Positions 11,637 to 22,274 are shown, numbered from the stretch's first letter. The stretch: 64,000 bases of DNA from Maricaulis sp. (GCF_017642925.1 NZ_JAEPOL010000001.1:1-64000), one strand, 5' to 3'. Notes: generated by a model not told the origin, from the sequence alone. Program-made: numbers and translations.

Positions 11637-12413
11637 CTAGCGGTGCTTGAAATGCGGGGCGCGCTTCTCGGCAAAGGCTGCCATGCCCTCGCGCTGGTCT
11701 TCCAGGGAGAATTGCGACTGGAAGACACGGCGCTCGAACAGAACGCCTTCCGTGAGGCCGACCTCGAAGGACCGGTTGATCGCTTCTTTGGTCATCATGG
11801 CGACCGGCAGCGACTTGGTCGCAATCGTCTCGGCCGCTTCCATCACCGTGTCCATCAGGTCGTCAGCCGGGACAACGCGCGAGACCAGCCCGGCGCGCTC
11901 GGCTTCCTCGGCATCCATCATACGGCCGGTGAGGCACAGATCCATGGCCTTGGCCTTGCCGACAGCGCGCGGCAGGCGCTGCGTGCCGCCCGAGCCCGGC
12001 ATGACACCGAGATTGATTTCCGGCTGGCCGAACTTGGCGGTCTCCGAAGCGATAATGAAATCGCACATCATGGCGATTTCGCAGCCGCCGCCCAGCGCAT
12101 AGCCGGACACGGCCGCAATGATCGGCTTGCGGAAACGCGCGACGGATTCCCAGGTCTGCGCGAACGGGTCGTTCAGGTAGAGGCTGACCTGGTCGCGGCT
12201 CTGGAGTTCCTTGATGTCCGCGCCTGCGGCAAAGGCCTTGCGCGAGCCGGTGAGCACGACGCAGCCGATGTCCTCATCGCGCTCGAAAGCCGCCAGAGCC
12301 TCGGCAAGTTCACCGGTCAGCGCATCGCACAGCGCGTTGAGCGCCTCGGGGCGGTTCAGCGTGATGACGCCGACCCGTCCTTCGGTCTTAACCTGTATCG
12401 TCTTGTAGGCCAT
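11637..12413 (-). CDS. Enoyl-CoA hydratase/isomerase (crotonase) family protein
   Basis: 258 residues, the usual length for a 2-enoyl-CoA hydratase of beta-oxidation. The CoA-binding [11 protein letters not shown] segment and [18 protein letters not shown] form the oxyanion hole. The paired glutamates expected for hydratase activity appear as the E of GGGCEIAMM and the E of [15 protein letters not shown]. The ATG at 12413 follows ggag by 7 bases; the long upstream extension is not family-like. Probable role is trans-2-enoyl-CoA to 3-hydroxyacyl-CoA in fatty acid degradation; chain length is not predictable. Confidence 0.92.
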   Translation of the reverse strand: MAYKTIQVKTEGRVGVITLNRPEALNALCDALTGELAEALAAFERDEDIGCVVLTGSRKAFAAGADIKELQSRDQVSLYLNDPFAQTWESVARFRKPIIAAVSGYALGGGCEIAMMCDFIIASETAKFGQPEINLGVMPGSGGTQRLPRAVGKAKAMDLCLTGRMMDAEEAERAGLVSRVVPADDLMDTVMEAAETIATKSLPVAMMTKEAINRSFEVGLTEGVLFERRVFQSQFSLEDQREGMAAFAEKRAPHFKHR

Positions 12414-12545
12414 TCGGCACTCCATGTGACGGCGCGGAAACCCCCGCGCGGGAAAAATCCGCGCCGCTATAACGCACGGTGGCGCGAGCGTCGATACCGG
12501 CGCGTTCGCCGGAGTCACCCGCTCGCGCCGGCGTTCGGCAATCTG

Positions 12546-13487
12546 CTATTGGCGAACGACCTCATAGCCCTGGTCACGCAGCAGGTCGATCACGCCTTCA
12601 TCACCGGGCAGGTGGCCTGCACCGACAGCGATGAAGACCGTGCCCTCGCCTTCCAGGACAGCCTCGATCTGCGGGATCCAGTTACGGTTGCGCTGGACGA
12701 TCACGGCCTCATAGACCTCAGGCTCGTCCTCACGCAGGTCGCCGTTCACATACTGGTCGAGCGCTTCGACATCTCCGGTCGCCCAGGCACGCACCATGTC
12801 GTCCACTTCCTGCGGCAGGTCTTCCAGCTCATGCAGGGTCTCGGCGAGACCGCGGACCTGGACCTCCTCAGGAATACCGGCAAGGAAGCCGATCTGCTCG
12901 GCGGCGGTTTCGAAATAGCCAAATTCGGTATCGGTGCCATTGACGCGGGCGATCAGCTGCATCTCGGTTCCGGCTGCCGGGTTGAAGCCCATCTGCTGGA
13001 TCTTGGCGACGCTGAGCATGAGCTGGGCGAGCCAGGGGCGCAGCGGGTCCAGCGCGGCCGGCGCGGCTCCGACGCTCGGCGCGACTTCGGCGAGAAGCTC
13101 GCGGGTTTCCTCGTCCAGCATGGAGGAGAGCGTCACACCTTGCGGGTTGAGACCGTATTGCGGGATGAGGGCCTGCATCTGGGCCTGGGCCTCGGGGCTG
13201 TGCACATCCGCTTCCAGATAGACCGTGTCCGCGGAATCCACTGCTGCCATGAGGTCATCGGTCTGCCAGTCCAGCGTATCCGGGAGGATGTGGAAGGTGC
13301 CGAAGATGTACACGTCCGAGTCCGCATCCGAGACACGCCACAGCGCCGGGTCTGCCTGAACGTCCGAATAATCGATGGCCGCAGGCTGGGCCTGGGCCAT
13401 GGACGCACCGGCCAGGAACCCGGCCACAACGGCGGTTCCGGCTGCTAGCGCAGGGCGCATGCGGGTCAGTCGGGAAACAGAAATCAT
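12546..13487 (-). CDS. TraB/GumN family protein, exported
   Basis: 313 residues with an N-terminal signal peptide ending near ASMAQAQ (about residue 34). The TraB/PrgY/GumN family is related to the eukaryotic TIKI metalloproteases and is defined by two GX2H motifs. Here they are GTFH at about 63-66 and GAGH near the C-terminus (in VGAGHLPGDEG), with conserved acidic residues in VYLEADV. A good ribosome-binding site (aaggag) precedes the ATG. Homologues are common in Caulobacterales, often as periplasmic proteins of unknown substrate. Protease activity is possible but unproven. Confidence 0.85.
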   Translation of the reverse strand: MISVSRLTRMRPALAAGTAVVAGFLAGASMAQAQPAAIDYSDVQADPALWRVSDADSDVYIFGTFHILPDTLDWQTDDLMAAVDSADTVYLEADVHSPEAQAQMQALIPQYGLNPQGVTLSSMLDEETRELLAEVAPSVGAAPAALDPLRPWLAQLMLSVAKIQQMGFNPAAGTEMQLIARVNGTDTEFGYFETAAEQIGFLAGIPEEVQVRGLAETLHELEDLPQEVDDMVRAWATGDVEALDQYVNGDLREDEPEVYEAVIVQRNRNWIPQIEAVLEGEGTVFIAVGAGHLPGDEGVIDLLRDQGYEVVRQ

Positions 13488-13617
13488 GAGGTCTTTCTCC
13501 TTGGAGCGCAGATCAATGACAGGTTTTCTAGGCGAGATCGCGGCACGTGTTATCCGGGATTATGGCGATAGCGGTCCCCACGAGACCGCACCACCATAGA
13601 TAGCGCAACCGAAAAAC

Positions 13618-14475
13618 TTATCGCTGGCAGGACGGGCAGAAGAAGGTCGAGCGCGCGGACTGCACGATCCGGCCGATCGTGCCGGAACACCCCTCGGTCA
13701 CGCACGCTTCACCTTCGCGGCCATAAGCCCGGAAGCGGTGCTGAAAATAACCCAGCGCACCGTCGGCCGCCGCGAAGTCGCGCAGGGTCGATCCACCCGC
13801 GTCAATCGCCTCGTCGATGACACTCCGAACCACCGGCGCCAGCCGCTCCGCCCGCTGCCCCGGAATACTGGATGCCAGCCGCCGCGGACTGATACCCGAC
13901 CGGTGAAGCGCCTCGCAGACATAGATATTGCCCAGCCCGGCCACGATCTTCTGATCGAGAAGGGCCGTCTTGATGGGCGTCCGGCGCCCCGCCAGGACCT
14001 CGGACAGATAGGCGCCGGAGAAACGGTTCTCATTCGGCTCCGGCCCCAGGCTGGCGAGATAGGGGCTGTCACTGTCGCACGCGAACAAATCCATGAAACC
14101 GAAGCGCCGGGGATCGTTGTAGCGGATCGTCACACCGCCCTCGACCTGCAGCACGACATGGTCATGTCGCGGATTGGCCGGCGTGGCATGCACAAAGTCT
14201 CCAGGCTGTGCCGCCCCCTGTTCCGCCTCGATGGAATACCGTCCCGACATGCCCAGATGCGATAACAGCGTCAGATCGCCGTCCAGCCGGATCAAAAGGT
14301 ATTTGGCCCGGCGGTCGATGCGAACGACCCGGCGGCCGGCCAGCCGATCGGCGAAGCCGGCGGGAAAGGGGAAACGCAGATCGGCCCGGTTCTGCTGCAC
14401 AGACAGGATACGGCGCCCTTCCAGGGCCGGCACGAGACCGCGCCTTACGGTTTCAACCTCGGGAAGCTCGGGCAT
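13618..14475 (-). CDS. mutM: Formamidopyrimidine-DNA glycosylase
   Basis: Base-excision repair glycosylase/AP lyase removing 8-oxoguanine. 285 residues. The catalytic N-terminus is [13 protein letters not shown] (Pro2 nucleophile, Glu3). The helix-two-turn-helix region includes [21 protein letters not shown]. The C-terminal zinc finger has four cysteines (CVTEGC and CPSC) and ends in QR like other MutM proteins. It is divergent from ubiE across a 113-bp gap, an arrangement also seen in Caulobacter. Confidence 0.96.
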   Translation of the reverse strand: MPELPEVETVRRGLVPALEGRRILSVQQNRADLRFPFPAGFADRLAGRRVVRIDRRAKYLLIRLDGDLTLLSHLGMSGRYSIEAEQGAAQPGDFVHATPANPRHDHVVLQVEGGVTIRYNDPRRFGFMDLFACDSDSPYLASLGPEPNENRFSGAYLSEVLAGRRTPIKTALLDQKIVAGLGNIYVCEALHRSGISPRRLASSIPGQRAERLAPVVRSVIDEAIDAGGSTLRDFAAADGALGYFQHRFRAYGREGEACVTEGCSGTIGRIVQSARSTFFCPSCQR

Positions 14476-14588
14476 GGCGATCCATCCTTTTTGCCTGTAT
14501 CGCCCCGTTCCGGCTTTACGGGCAAGCGTCTGCCGGCTGCGACACTGCGAACCGCCCCGGCCGCTTTCCCCGCACCGCGCCTGAGTTT

Positions 14589-15383
14589 ATGGTCACGAGC
14601 ATGACCGAGACCCAGACCCATTCCACCGTTTCCTTCGGCTTCACCGATGTCGCCCGCGAGGAAAAGGCCGGCCTTGTGCGCGGCGTGTTCGACCGTTCGG
14701 CGCGGCGTTATGACCTGATGAATGACCTGATGTCGGTCGGGGTGCACCGGGTGTGGAAGGACATGGTGATCACCCGCGCCAATCCGCAGCCCGGCGAGCG
14801 TCTGATCGATGTCGCCGGCGGCACGGGTGATCTGGCACGCAGCTTTCTGGTGAAGGCCGATCGCGCGGCCGCCCGGCGCGGCGACCCGCGGCAAGCCGAA
14901 GCCATCGTTCTGGATATCAATGAGCAGATGCTGCGGGCCGGTGTTAAGCGCGGCGTATCCGACCGGCAATCGGGCCGCATCCAGTGGGTGACCGGCAATG
15001 CCGAATGCCTGCCTCTGCCCGACCGCTCGGCACACTGCGTCACAATCTCGACCGGGATCCGCAACGTCACCGAACGCCTCACAGCGCTCAGGGAGATGCG
15101 GCGCGTGCTCAAACCGGGCGGGCGCTTTCTCTGCCTGGAGTTCACACGGCCGACCAGCCGAGCCTGGGAAAAAATCTACGACGCCTGGTCGTTCAACGTG
15201 ATCCCCGAACTCGGTGCCCACATCGCCAAGGATCGCGAAAGCTATCAGTATCTGGTGGAGTCCATCCGGCGTTTCCCCGATCAGGAAACATTTGCCGCAG
15301 AGCTGCGCGAGGCCGGTTTCAACCGCGTCAGCTATACCAATTTTTCCGGCGGCATCGCGGCGCTTCACACGGGTTGGGCCTAA
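14589..15383 (+). CDS. ubiE: Ubiquinone/menaquinone biosynthesis C-methyltransferase UbiE
   Basis: SAM-dependent C-methyltransferase of the ubiquinone pathway. About 264 residues, with [21 protein letters not shown] near the N-terminus, the SAM-binding [10 protein letters not shown] motif, and the family signature RDVTERL-like segment read here as [21 protein letters not shown]. The start is uncertain: ATG at 14589 or ATG at 14601 (MTETQT), neither with a clear ribosome-binding site. An antisense gene separates it from ubiB, its usual neighbour. Confidence 0.94.
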   Translation: MVTSMTETQTHSTVSFGFTDVAREEKAGLVRGVFDRSARRYDLMNDLMSVGVHRVWKDMVITRANPQPGERLIDVAGGTGDLARSFLVKADRAAARRGDPRQAEAIVLDINEQMLRAGVKRGVSDRQSGRIQWVTGNAECLPLPDRSAHCVTISTGIRNVTERLTALREMRRVLKPGGRFLCLEFTRPTSRAWEKIYDAWSFNVIPELGAHIAKDRESYQYLVESIRRFPDQETFAAELREAGFNRVSYTNFSGGIAALHTGWA

Positions 15384-15386
15384 ACC

Positions 15387-15794
15387 TCAGGCCTGATCGC
15401 CGGCGCGCTTGCGACGCAGCCAGGCCTTGGCAGCTGTCACCGTGTCAAAGATTTCGAGGCCCGGCGCATAGGCATCACGGCCGAAATTGACCCAGTATTC
15501 GACCAGCGGCTTCTGGATCGCATTTCCGCAGACCTGGGCGGAATAGTTCGGCGTATCGCCATAGTGTTCGGCAATGAATGCGGCCAGATCGCTCCGGACC
15601 CGCCGGAAATCCTCGGCCGTGATACCGCCCAGCAGCCCGTCATCATACACCACGATCCGGTCGCAATGCGGCGTCCAGCCCGGCATCGCCACCAGGCGCT
15701 GCATGACCTCAAGCGCATCCTCGATCGCTACCTCGCCATGGTAACGAATGACGGCCCACTGGTTTTCACGGTCGAGGTCGATTGTATGTTTCAC
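15387..15794 (-). CDS. Conserved hypothetical protein, STAS/SpoIIAA-like
   Basis: About 135 residues from a GTG start at 15794 (KHTIDLDREN follows); an in-frame codon at 15833 would add 13 less plausible residues. The beta strand WAVIRYHGEV followed by EDALEVMQRLVAMPGW and the DRIVVYDDG strand resemble the alpha/beta pattern of small STAS/SpoIIAA-like proteins found singly in alphaproteobacteria. It lies antisense between ubiE and ubiB, 3 bases past the ubiE stop. No catalytic motif is visible and the role is unknown. Confidence 0.7.
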   Translation of the reverse strand: MKHTIDLDRENQWAVIRYHGEVAIEDALEVMQRLVAMPGWTPHCDRIVVYDDGLLGGITAEDFRRVRSDLAAFIAEHYGDTPNYSAQVCGNAIQKPLVEYWVNFGRDAYAPGLEIFDTVTAAKAWLRRKRAGDQA

Positions 15795-15908
15795 GGCACA
15801 ACAATCCGACACCCGCTGCACGCAGGCAAGCATTCTTGCCGGCTGCTTGCCTGCGCGACTTCACGCCACGCTCGCCAAACGGCGCTGCAGACACTAAACC
15901 GGCTTTCG

Positions 15909-17447
15909 ATGCTTGCCTCCCTCGCCTCCTTTTTCCGTCTTGTGCGTGCCCTGGTCACCCTGGCGCGGCACGATGCGATCCTGCCGGCGGAATACCAGTC
16001 GGTCTATCCGGCATCGGCGCGCATGCTGGGCCGGATCACGCGCCTGTTTGCCCGCCGCGGCGGCCCCGACAATCCCGGCGAACGCCTCGCCCGGGCTCTG
16101 GAGTCGCTGGGCCCGTCCTATGTGAAGTTCGGCCAGATCCTCGCCACACGCGGCGATGTCGTCGGCGAGCGCTTTGCCCGCGGCCTGGCCCGCCTGCAGG
16201 ACAAGATGCCGCCCTTCGGCGATGCCGAAGCCCGCAAAGTGCTGGCCGAGGAATTCGGCGCGCCGGCCGGGGAATTGTTCGCCGAGCTGGGCCCGCCGGT
16301 CGCGGCGGCCTCGATCGCCCAGGTCCACAAGGCCCGCACCGCCGACGGCCGGGACGTCGCGGTGAAAATTCTCCGGCCCGACGTGGAACGCCGCATTGCG
16401 CGCGACATCCGCACGCTATCGCTCGGCGCCTCGCTCGCCGAGCGTTTCGCTCCGGCTTCCCGCCGCCTCGAACCACGCAAATTCGTGGAAACGGTGTCCC
16501 GCTCGCTGATGGTCGAGACCGATCTGCGTCTCGAGGCCGCCGCCGCGTCCGAACTCTCCGAAGCGGCTGCCGTCGCCGAGGGCTACCGTATTCCGGCAGT
16601 CGACTGGTCACGCTCCAGCAAGCGCGTTTTGACCACGCAATGGATCGACGCCATTCCGCTGTCCGACATCGAGCGCGTGGCGGGCAGCGATCTGGACCGG
16701 CCGGCCCTGGCGACGCGCCTCACCCGGGCCTTCCTGGCCACCGCCCTCGATCGCGGCGTGTTTCATGCCGACATGCATGCCGGCAATCTCTTCGCCGGAG
16801 AGGATGGCACCGTCTGGGCTGTCGATTTCGGCATTATGGGACGCATCGGCCGGGCCGAACGGCGCTTCCTCGCCCTGATCCTGCATGGCTTCCTGACCCG
16901 CGACTACATGGCGGCCGCCCGCGCCCATTTCGCAGCCGGCTATGTGCCGCAGCATCATTCGGTGGAGGACTTCGCCAGTGCGCTGCGCGCCGTCGGCGAG
17001 CCGATCTTCGGCAAGCGGGCCGACGAGGTGCCGATGTCGCGCGTGCTGCTGCAGCTCTTCGAGATCACCGACCTGTTCGACATGCGCCTGCGCCCGGAAC
17101 TCGTCATGCTGCAGAAGACGATGGTCCAGTGCGAAGGCGTCGCCCGCCAGCTCGACCCCAAGCACGACATGTGGGGCGCCGCGGCCCCCGTGGTCGAACG
17201 CTGGATGAAGCGCGAGCTGGGTCCGGAAGGCCGCATCCGCGATCTGGGTGAAGACCTGCAGCGCCTGCACGATGCTGTGCGCCAGCTGCCTCGCGCCATC
17301 GACGACTGGGCCGAGGTCGGCGCGATGCTCAAGGCGGGCGAGCTGAAACTGGGCGGAAGTCCGCGCATCCGTCCGTGGGCCCTGCGCATTGCCTGGCTCG
17401 CTGCCGCAGCGGCGGCCGGTGCCTTTGCCGCACAGGCTCTGTTCTAG
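15909..17447 (+). CDS. ubiB: UbiB family atypical kinase/ATPase (ubiquinone biosynthesis)
   Basis: 512-residue member of the UbiB/ADCK family required for aerobic ubiquinone synthesis. The family-specific KxGQ motif (KFGQ) is at 73-76, the alanine-rich nucleotide loop is AAASIAQVHKA, and VAVKILRPDV carries the conserved lysine. HADMHAGNLF and AVDFGIMGRI supply the catalytic and metal-binding loops. A C-terminal hydrophobic segment (last 20 residues) would anchor it in the inner membrane. The ATG at 15909 fits the family N-terminus; the long open extension upstream is not homologous. Confidence 0.95.
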   Translation: MLASLASFFRLVRALVTLARHDAILPAEYQSVYPASARMLGRITRLFARRGGPDNPGERLARALESLGPSYVKFGQILATRGDVVGERFARGLARLQDKMPPFGDAEARKVLAEEFGAPAGELFAELGPPVAAASIAQVHKARTADGRDVAVKILRPDVERRIARDIRTLSLGASLAERFAPASRRLEPRKFVETVSRSLMVETDLRLEAAAASELSEAAAVAEGYRIPAVDWSRSSKRVLTTQWIDAIPLSDIERVAGSDLDRPALATRLTRAFLATALDRGVFHADMHAGNLFAGEDGTVWAVDFGIMGRIGRAERRFLALILHGFLTRDYMAAARAHFAAGYVPQHHSVEDFASALRAVGEPIFGKRADEVPMSRVLLQLFEITDLFDMRLRPELVMLQKTMVQCEGVARQLDPKHDMWGAAAPVVERWMKRELGPEGRIRDLGEDLQRLHDAVRQLPRAIDDWAEVGAMLKAGELKLGGSPRIRPWALRIAWLAAAAAAGAFAAQALF

Positions 17448-17499
17448 TTTTAGCGATCCTCTACACCTTCCCTCAAGGAAGCTGTGATCGAATGCTTGC

Positions 17500-18045
17500 A
17501 TGACAAGGCACGACGCGATCCCGAACGAGCAGCGCGAGATCCAGCGCGAGTTCTTCCGCATCGATGCGGAAACGGCGGAACGTATCCGCCATCTCAAGCC
17601 GCGCCTGATGACCTATGCGCGCGAAGCCCTGGAAACGGTGTTCGATCACCTGATGGGCAATCCGGAAGTCGCGCACTACTACGAGATCGCCGAGAATATC
17701 ACCTATCTTCGCGCCGGCATGCTGGCTCATTGCGATCGCCTGTTCGCCGCGCGCTACGATCACGCCTACTACGCCGCCACCGACGAGATGGGCGAACGCC
17801 ATTCGCGGCTGGAATACCACTCGCACGTCTACACCGCGGCCTATACCAACATGTTTGCGCGCATCGTCGAGCTGGCCATGTCGGACCGCCACCGCTTCAC
17901 CGTTGACGACATCACGGCCCTGACGCGGGTGACGATGTACGACATGGAGCTGACGGTCGGCGCCTTCTACCGGCATCGCATGGAAAAGCGCGATGCGCTG
18001 GCGCAGGACACAGAGAAGGTTCGCGAACTGCTCGCGGCGAGTTGA
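17500..18045 (+). CDS. Stand-alone protoglobin-domain protein
   Basis: 181 residues consisting almost entirely of a globin-coupled-sensor-type globin domain, with no attached signalling domain. The F-helix shows GERHSRLEYHSHVYTAAY, with His101 the likely proximal haem ligand. IRHLKPRLMTYAREALETVF matches the A/B helices. Such single-domain forms may sense or carry O2, CO or NO. It sits between ubiB and coaC, all on the plus strand; the short gap to ubiB contains no clear terminator. Partner and signal output are not evident. Confidence 0.82.
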   Translation: MTRHDAIPNEQREIQREFFRIDAETAERIRHLKPRLMTYAREALETVFDHLMGNPEVAHYYEIAENITYLRAGMLAHCDRLFAARYDHAYYAATDEMGERHSRLEYHSHVYTAAYTNMFARIVELAMSDRHRFTVDDITALTRVTMYDMELTVGAFYRHRMEKRDALAQDTEKVRELLAAS

Positions 18046-18123
18046 GCGACCCGGCACACCCTTGCTCTTGGGATTTGCGCCCGGAAGCGCTACCTGTCTT
18101 CCCGTCCTGACGGGAGATGAGCC

Positions 18124-18666
18124 TTGTCCAGTCCGCGCATCCTGCTGATCATCGGCGGTGGTATAGCCGCCTACAAATCCCTCGAACTCATCCGCGAGCT
18201 GAAACGCCGGGAGATCGGCAGCCGCTGCATCCTGACGAAGGCCGGCGCAGAATTCGTCACGCCGCTGAGCGTTTCTGCCCTGTCGGGCGAAAAGGTCTAT
18301 GCCGACCTGTTCGACCTCACGGACGAGGCGGAGATGGGGCATATCGAACTGTCCCGGTCGGCAGACCTCATTGTCGTCGCACCGGCGACCGCCGACCTGA
18401 TGGCCAAGGCCGCCACCGGGATGGCGAACGATCTGGCCTCCACCACACTGCTCGCCACCGACAAACCTGTCCTGATGGCGCCCGCGATGAATGTGCGCAT
18501 GTGGCTGCATCCAGCCACCCAGCGGAACCTGGCGACGCTGACGGGCGACGGCGTGCATTTTATCGGGCCCGACGAGGGCGACATGGCTTGCGGGGAATAC
18601 GGGCCGGGCCGTATGGCCGAGCCGGGGACGATCGCCGGCAAGATCGAGAGCCTGCTGAATGTCTGA
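18124..18666 (+). CDS. coaC: Phosphopantothenoylcysteine decarboxylase (separate CoaC)
   Basis: Flavoprotein decarboxylating 4'-phosphopantothenoylcysteine in coenzyme A synthesis. 180 residues equal to the N-terminal half of the usual bifunctional CoaBC. It shows GGGIAAYKSLELIRELK, the active-site histidine in GHIELSRSADL, the APATADLMAKAATGMANDL segment and the substrate-recognition PAMNVRMW motif. It starts with TTG, preceded by gggag at a good distance. The stop overlaps the coaB start by 8 bases in a different frame, so the activities are encoded as two coupled proteins rather than a fusion. Confidence 0.9.
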   Translation: MSSPRILLIIGGGIAAYKSLELIRELKRREIGSRCILTKAGAEFVTPLSVSALSGEKVYADLFDLTDEAEMGHIELSRSADLIVVAPATADLMAKAATGMANDLASTTLLATDKPVLMAPAMNVRMWLHPATQRNLATLTGDGVHFIGPDEGDMACGEYGPGRMAEPGTIAGKIESLLNV

Positions 18667-19309
18667 GCCGCTGGCCGGCCGCCACGTCCTGGTCACGGCC
18701 GGACCGACGCGCGAGCCGATCGACCCCGTACGCTTCATTTCCAACCACTCCTCCGGCAAGCAGGGCTACGCCATTGCGACGGCCTGCGCCGCGCTGGGCG
18801 CCCGGGTGACGCTGGTCGCCGGGCCGACCGCCCTGGCTGATCCGGACGGCGTGACGACGATCCATGTGGAAACGGCGCGCGACATGCTCGAGGCCGTCGA
18901 GACGGCCTTACCTGCAGATGTCTTCATCGCCGTGGCGGCCGTGGCCGACTGGCGCCCGGCCCAGCCCTCCGACCGCAAGCTGAAGCTGGACAAGGCCAGT
19001 TTCTCCAGCCTGCCGCTGGTCGAGAACCCGGACATTCTGAAGACCATAGCCCGCCGCGATACGGACCGTCCGGGCCTGGTCATCGGCTTTGCTGCCGAGA
19101 CCCATGATGTCGAAGCGCTGGCCCGCGCCAAGCGCGAGCGAAAAGGGTGTGACTGGATCGTCGCCAATGACGTCTCCGGCGATGTGATGGGCGGTGCCGA
19201 GAATGCCGTCCTGCTGGTCACCGCCGAAACATCCGAGGCCTGGGAGCGCGCACCCAAGGGCGTGGTTGCGGAAAAGCTGGCGGAGCGGATCGCTAAAGCC
19301 CTCGCCTGA
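18659..19309 (+). CDS. coaB: Phosphopantothenate-cysteine ligase (separate CoaB)
   Basis: Ligase joining cysteine to 4'-phosphopantothenate with CTP. 216 residues matching the C-terminal half of CoaBC. It has TAGPTREPIDPVRFISNHSSGKQGY near the N-terminus, AAVADWRP and DRKLKLDK around the cytidylate-binding loop, and VGFAAET-like IGFAAETHD. The ATG lies within the coaC 3' end. Together with coaC it forms the complete two-step activity; dut follows 63 bases later on the same strand. Confidence 0.9.
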   Translation: MSEPLAGRHVLVTAGPTREPIDPVRFISNHSSGKQGYAIATACAALGARVTLVAGPTALADPDGVTTIHVETARDMLEAVETALPADVFIAVAAVADWRPAQPSDRKLKLDKASFSSLPLVENPDILKTIARRDTDRPGLVIGFAAETHDVEALARAKRERKGCDWIVANDVSGDVMGGAENAVLLVTAETSEAWERAPKGVVAEKLAERIAKALA

Positions 19310-19372
19310 CTTGCCTCGCACCGCGACGCATCGGAAAACAGGGCAACATCCAGACCATGAGGGCCGCCGCAC

Positions 19373-19825
19373 ATGACCGTATCCGTCCGCATCAAACCGC
19401 TTGAACACTATGAAGGCCTCGCTTTGCCGGCCTACGAGACCGCCCAGTCCGCCGGCATGGATCTGCGTGCGGCCGTGGCCGAGGATGAGCCGGTCACCAT
19501 TCCGCCGGGCGAGTGGCGGCTGATCCCGGTGGGGATCGCGATCGCCCTGCCGGCCGGCTATGAAGCCCAGGTGCGCCCCCGCTCGGGCCTGGCCGCCAAG
19601 TTCGGCATTTCCTGCGTCAACACGCCGGGTACGGTGGATGCCGACTATCGCGGCGAGATCCGCGTCAACCTGATCAATCACGGCAAGGCCGATTTCGTCG
19701 TCAATCGCGGCGACCGCATCGCCCAGATGATCATCGCCCCGGTCACACAGGCCGTCTGGGAAGTCGCCGACACGCTCGACGAAACCGCGCGCGGCGAGGG
19801 CGGTTTCGGCTCGACCGGTGTCTGA
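19373..19825 (+). CDS. dut: Deoxyuridine 5'-triphosphate nucleotidohydrolase
   Basis: Trimeric dUTPase that removes dUTP and supplies dUMP for thymidylate synthesis. 150 residues with all five motifs in order: [33 protein letters not shown] and the glycine-rich C-terminal arm [10 protein letters not shown]. It lies between coaB and cysK with short gaps, in a gene order (coaBC then dut) common in alphaproteobacteria. Confidence 0.97.
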   Translation: MTVSVRIKPLEHYEGLALPAYETAQSAGMDLRAAVAEDEPVTIPPGEWRLIPVGIAIALPAGYEAQVRPRSGLAAKFGISCVNTPGTVDADYRGEIRVNLINHGKADFVVNRGDRIAQMIIAPVTQAVWEVADTLDETARGEGGFGSTGV

Positions 19826-19842
19826 TAAAAAGGAGCAACCCC

Positions 19843-20796
<954 letters not shown>

Positions 20797-20827
20797 GGCC
20801 GGCCTGCGGGGCCCGCGGCTCAATACC

Positions 20828-20929
20828 GTCATCCTGACGAAGGTCAGGACCCAGATCGCAGGGCGAGCGGGTGCCAAGTCTGGCACGCCCCGGCTTTTCG
20901 AACTGGGTTCCGGCCTTCGCCGGAATGAC
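20828..20929. repeat. Long imperfect inverted repeat element
   Basis: Arms of 27 bp at 20828-20854 (gtcatcctgacgaaggtcag...) and 20903-20929 are inverted copies matching at about 22 of 27 positions. A 48-bp centre separates them. The sequence type (gtcat...cgaagg...acccag) is familiar as a dispersed intergenic repeat in many alphaproteobacteria. It lies between the convergent cysK and helicase genes, where the RNA hairpin could also act as a terminator or 3'-end stabiliser. Confidence 0.6.
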
Positions 20930-20957
20930 GGTGAAAACCGGCCGGGCGGGTGACTCC

Positions 20958-22274
20958 CTAAGCCCCCACGCTCGCCGGCGCCGGGTCACAGAAGCTGCGC
21001 ACGTCGAAAATGCGCGGGTCCGAGATGATGTCGCCGGGGGTCAGCGGTCGCGACAGCTCCAGCCCTTCCAGCGAGCGGGCCCGCGAGAGGGCGACATAGG
21101 CCTGCCCGTGTGCGAAGAGGCGGCGGGCAAGATCGAGATAGACCTTGTCCAGCGTCAGCCCCTGGGCCTTGTGGATCGTCATCGCCCAGGCCAGGCGTAG
21201 CGGATACTGGGTGAAGCTGCCGGCGGTTGTCTTGGTCAGCGCCTGGGCTTCCGGATCGAAGGCATAGGCGTTGCGCTCCCATTTCTGGGGCTCCACGGCA
21301 TAGGTGGTATCGCCGATACGCACCCGCACAGCCTTCTCGTCGAAACCCTCGACCTCCCCCAGCGTGCCATTGACCCAGCGCCCCGCCGGATCGTTGCGGG
21401 TGAGCATGACGCGGGCGCCGATCTTCAGTGTCAGCGGTTCTTCCGCCGGAAACAGCCGCGTGTCGAACTGGCCTTCCACCTTGGCCTCGAACGCCCGCCC
21501 CGGTGTGCGCAAACCTTCCAGCCGAGCGGAATTGATCTGCCAGGCGGCCTCATTGGTCGAGGTCAGCACGATATGGGTCAGCGAGGCTTCCAGGCCGGAG
21601 CGGCCGGTCACCCGGTCATTCAGGTCCGCCGCCTCGTCGGATGTCAGATCGCCATCGCGCACGGCATTGAGGATGTTGATGAAATACTCGTCGGTCTGAC
21701 GAAAGACCTGCTCAAGCTCGACCAGGGAGAAACCGGCCTGTCGGAAGGGTTCCGGGTTGAAGAAGAAAGGCCCGCCGAACGTGCTCTCCAGATACTCCGC
21801 CTCGGCCCCCTGGATCACCGGCGGCAATTGCGCAAGATCGCCCACAAGCACGACCTGCACGCCGCCAAACGGCTCGTCGCGTTCGCGATTGACCCGCAGC
21901 GCCTTGTCGATCGCCCACATCATGTCGGCGCGCACCATGGAAATCTCGTCGATTACCAGGGTTTCCAGTGCCTGCACCACGCGGCGGTGACGCACCTTGC
22001 GGATATCCCGCGCGCCGATCATGCGCGGCGGGAAGTGGAAGAAGGAGTGGATGGTCTGTCCGCCGGCCTGCATCGCCGCCACGCCGGTCGGGGCGATCAC
22101 CGCAGCACGATTGCCCGCCCGGCGCAGGAATTCGCGCATCAGCGTGGTCTTGCCCGTGCCCGCCCGGCCCGTGATGAAGACATTCGGCCGCGCACCCGTC
22201 AGCCAGTCCAGCAGGCGCGACTGCTGGTCGGAGAGGGTCGGCTGGACCGACGCAAGCTGGGACACGGTGGACAT
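20958..22274 (-). CDS. Pif1/RecD-like ATP-dependent DNA helicase
   Basis: 438-residue superfamily 1B helicase. Walker A GRAGTGKT is at 36-43, IVAPTG-like VIAPTGVAAMQAGGQTIHSF gives motif Ia, VIDEISMVRADM gives motif II and VLVGDLAQLPPV gives motif III. RNDPAGRWVNGTLG and the final AMTIHKAQGLTLDKV plus YVALSRARSLEGL supply motifs V and VI. The start at 22274 is chosen because the open extension upstream has no helicase similarity. Bacterial Pif1-type enzymes unwind 5' to 3' and resolve difficult templates; the specific role here is unknown. Confidence 0.9.
   Translation of the reverse strand: MSTVSQLASVQPTLSDQQSRLLDWLTGARPNVFITGRAGTGKTTLMREFLRRAGNRAAVIAPTGVAAMQAGGQTIHSFFHFPPRMIGARDIRKVRHRRVVQALETLVIDEISMVRADMMWAIDKALRVNRERDEPFGGVQVVLVGDLAQLPPVIQGAEAEYLESTFGGPFFFNPEPFRQAGFSLVELEQVFRQTDEYFINILNAVRDGDLTSDEAADLNDRVTGRSGLEASLTHIVLTSTNEAAWQINSARLEGLRTPGRAFEAKVEGQFDTRLFPAEEPLTLKIGARVMLTRNDPAGRWVNGTLGEVEGFDEKAVRVRIGDTTYAVEPQKWERNAYAFDPEAQALTKTTAGSFTQYPLRLAWAMTIHKAQGLTLDKVYLDLARRLFAHGQAYVALSRARSLEGLELSRPLTPGDIISDPRIFDVRSFCDPAPASVGA

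Noticed and set aside
13571-13589. Hairpin (gcggtc/gaccgc) between mutM and the TraB/GumN-like gene
   Set aside because: Only 6 bp with no T-run; not supported as a terminator.
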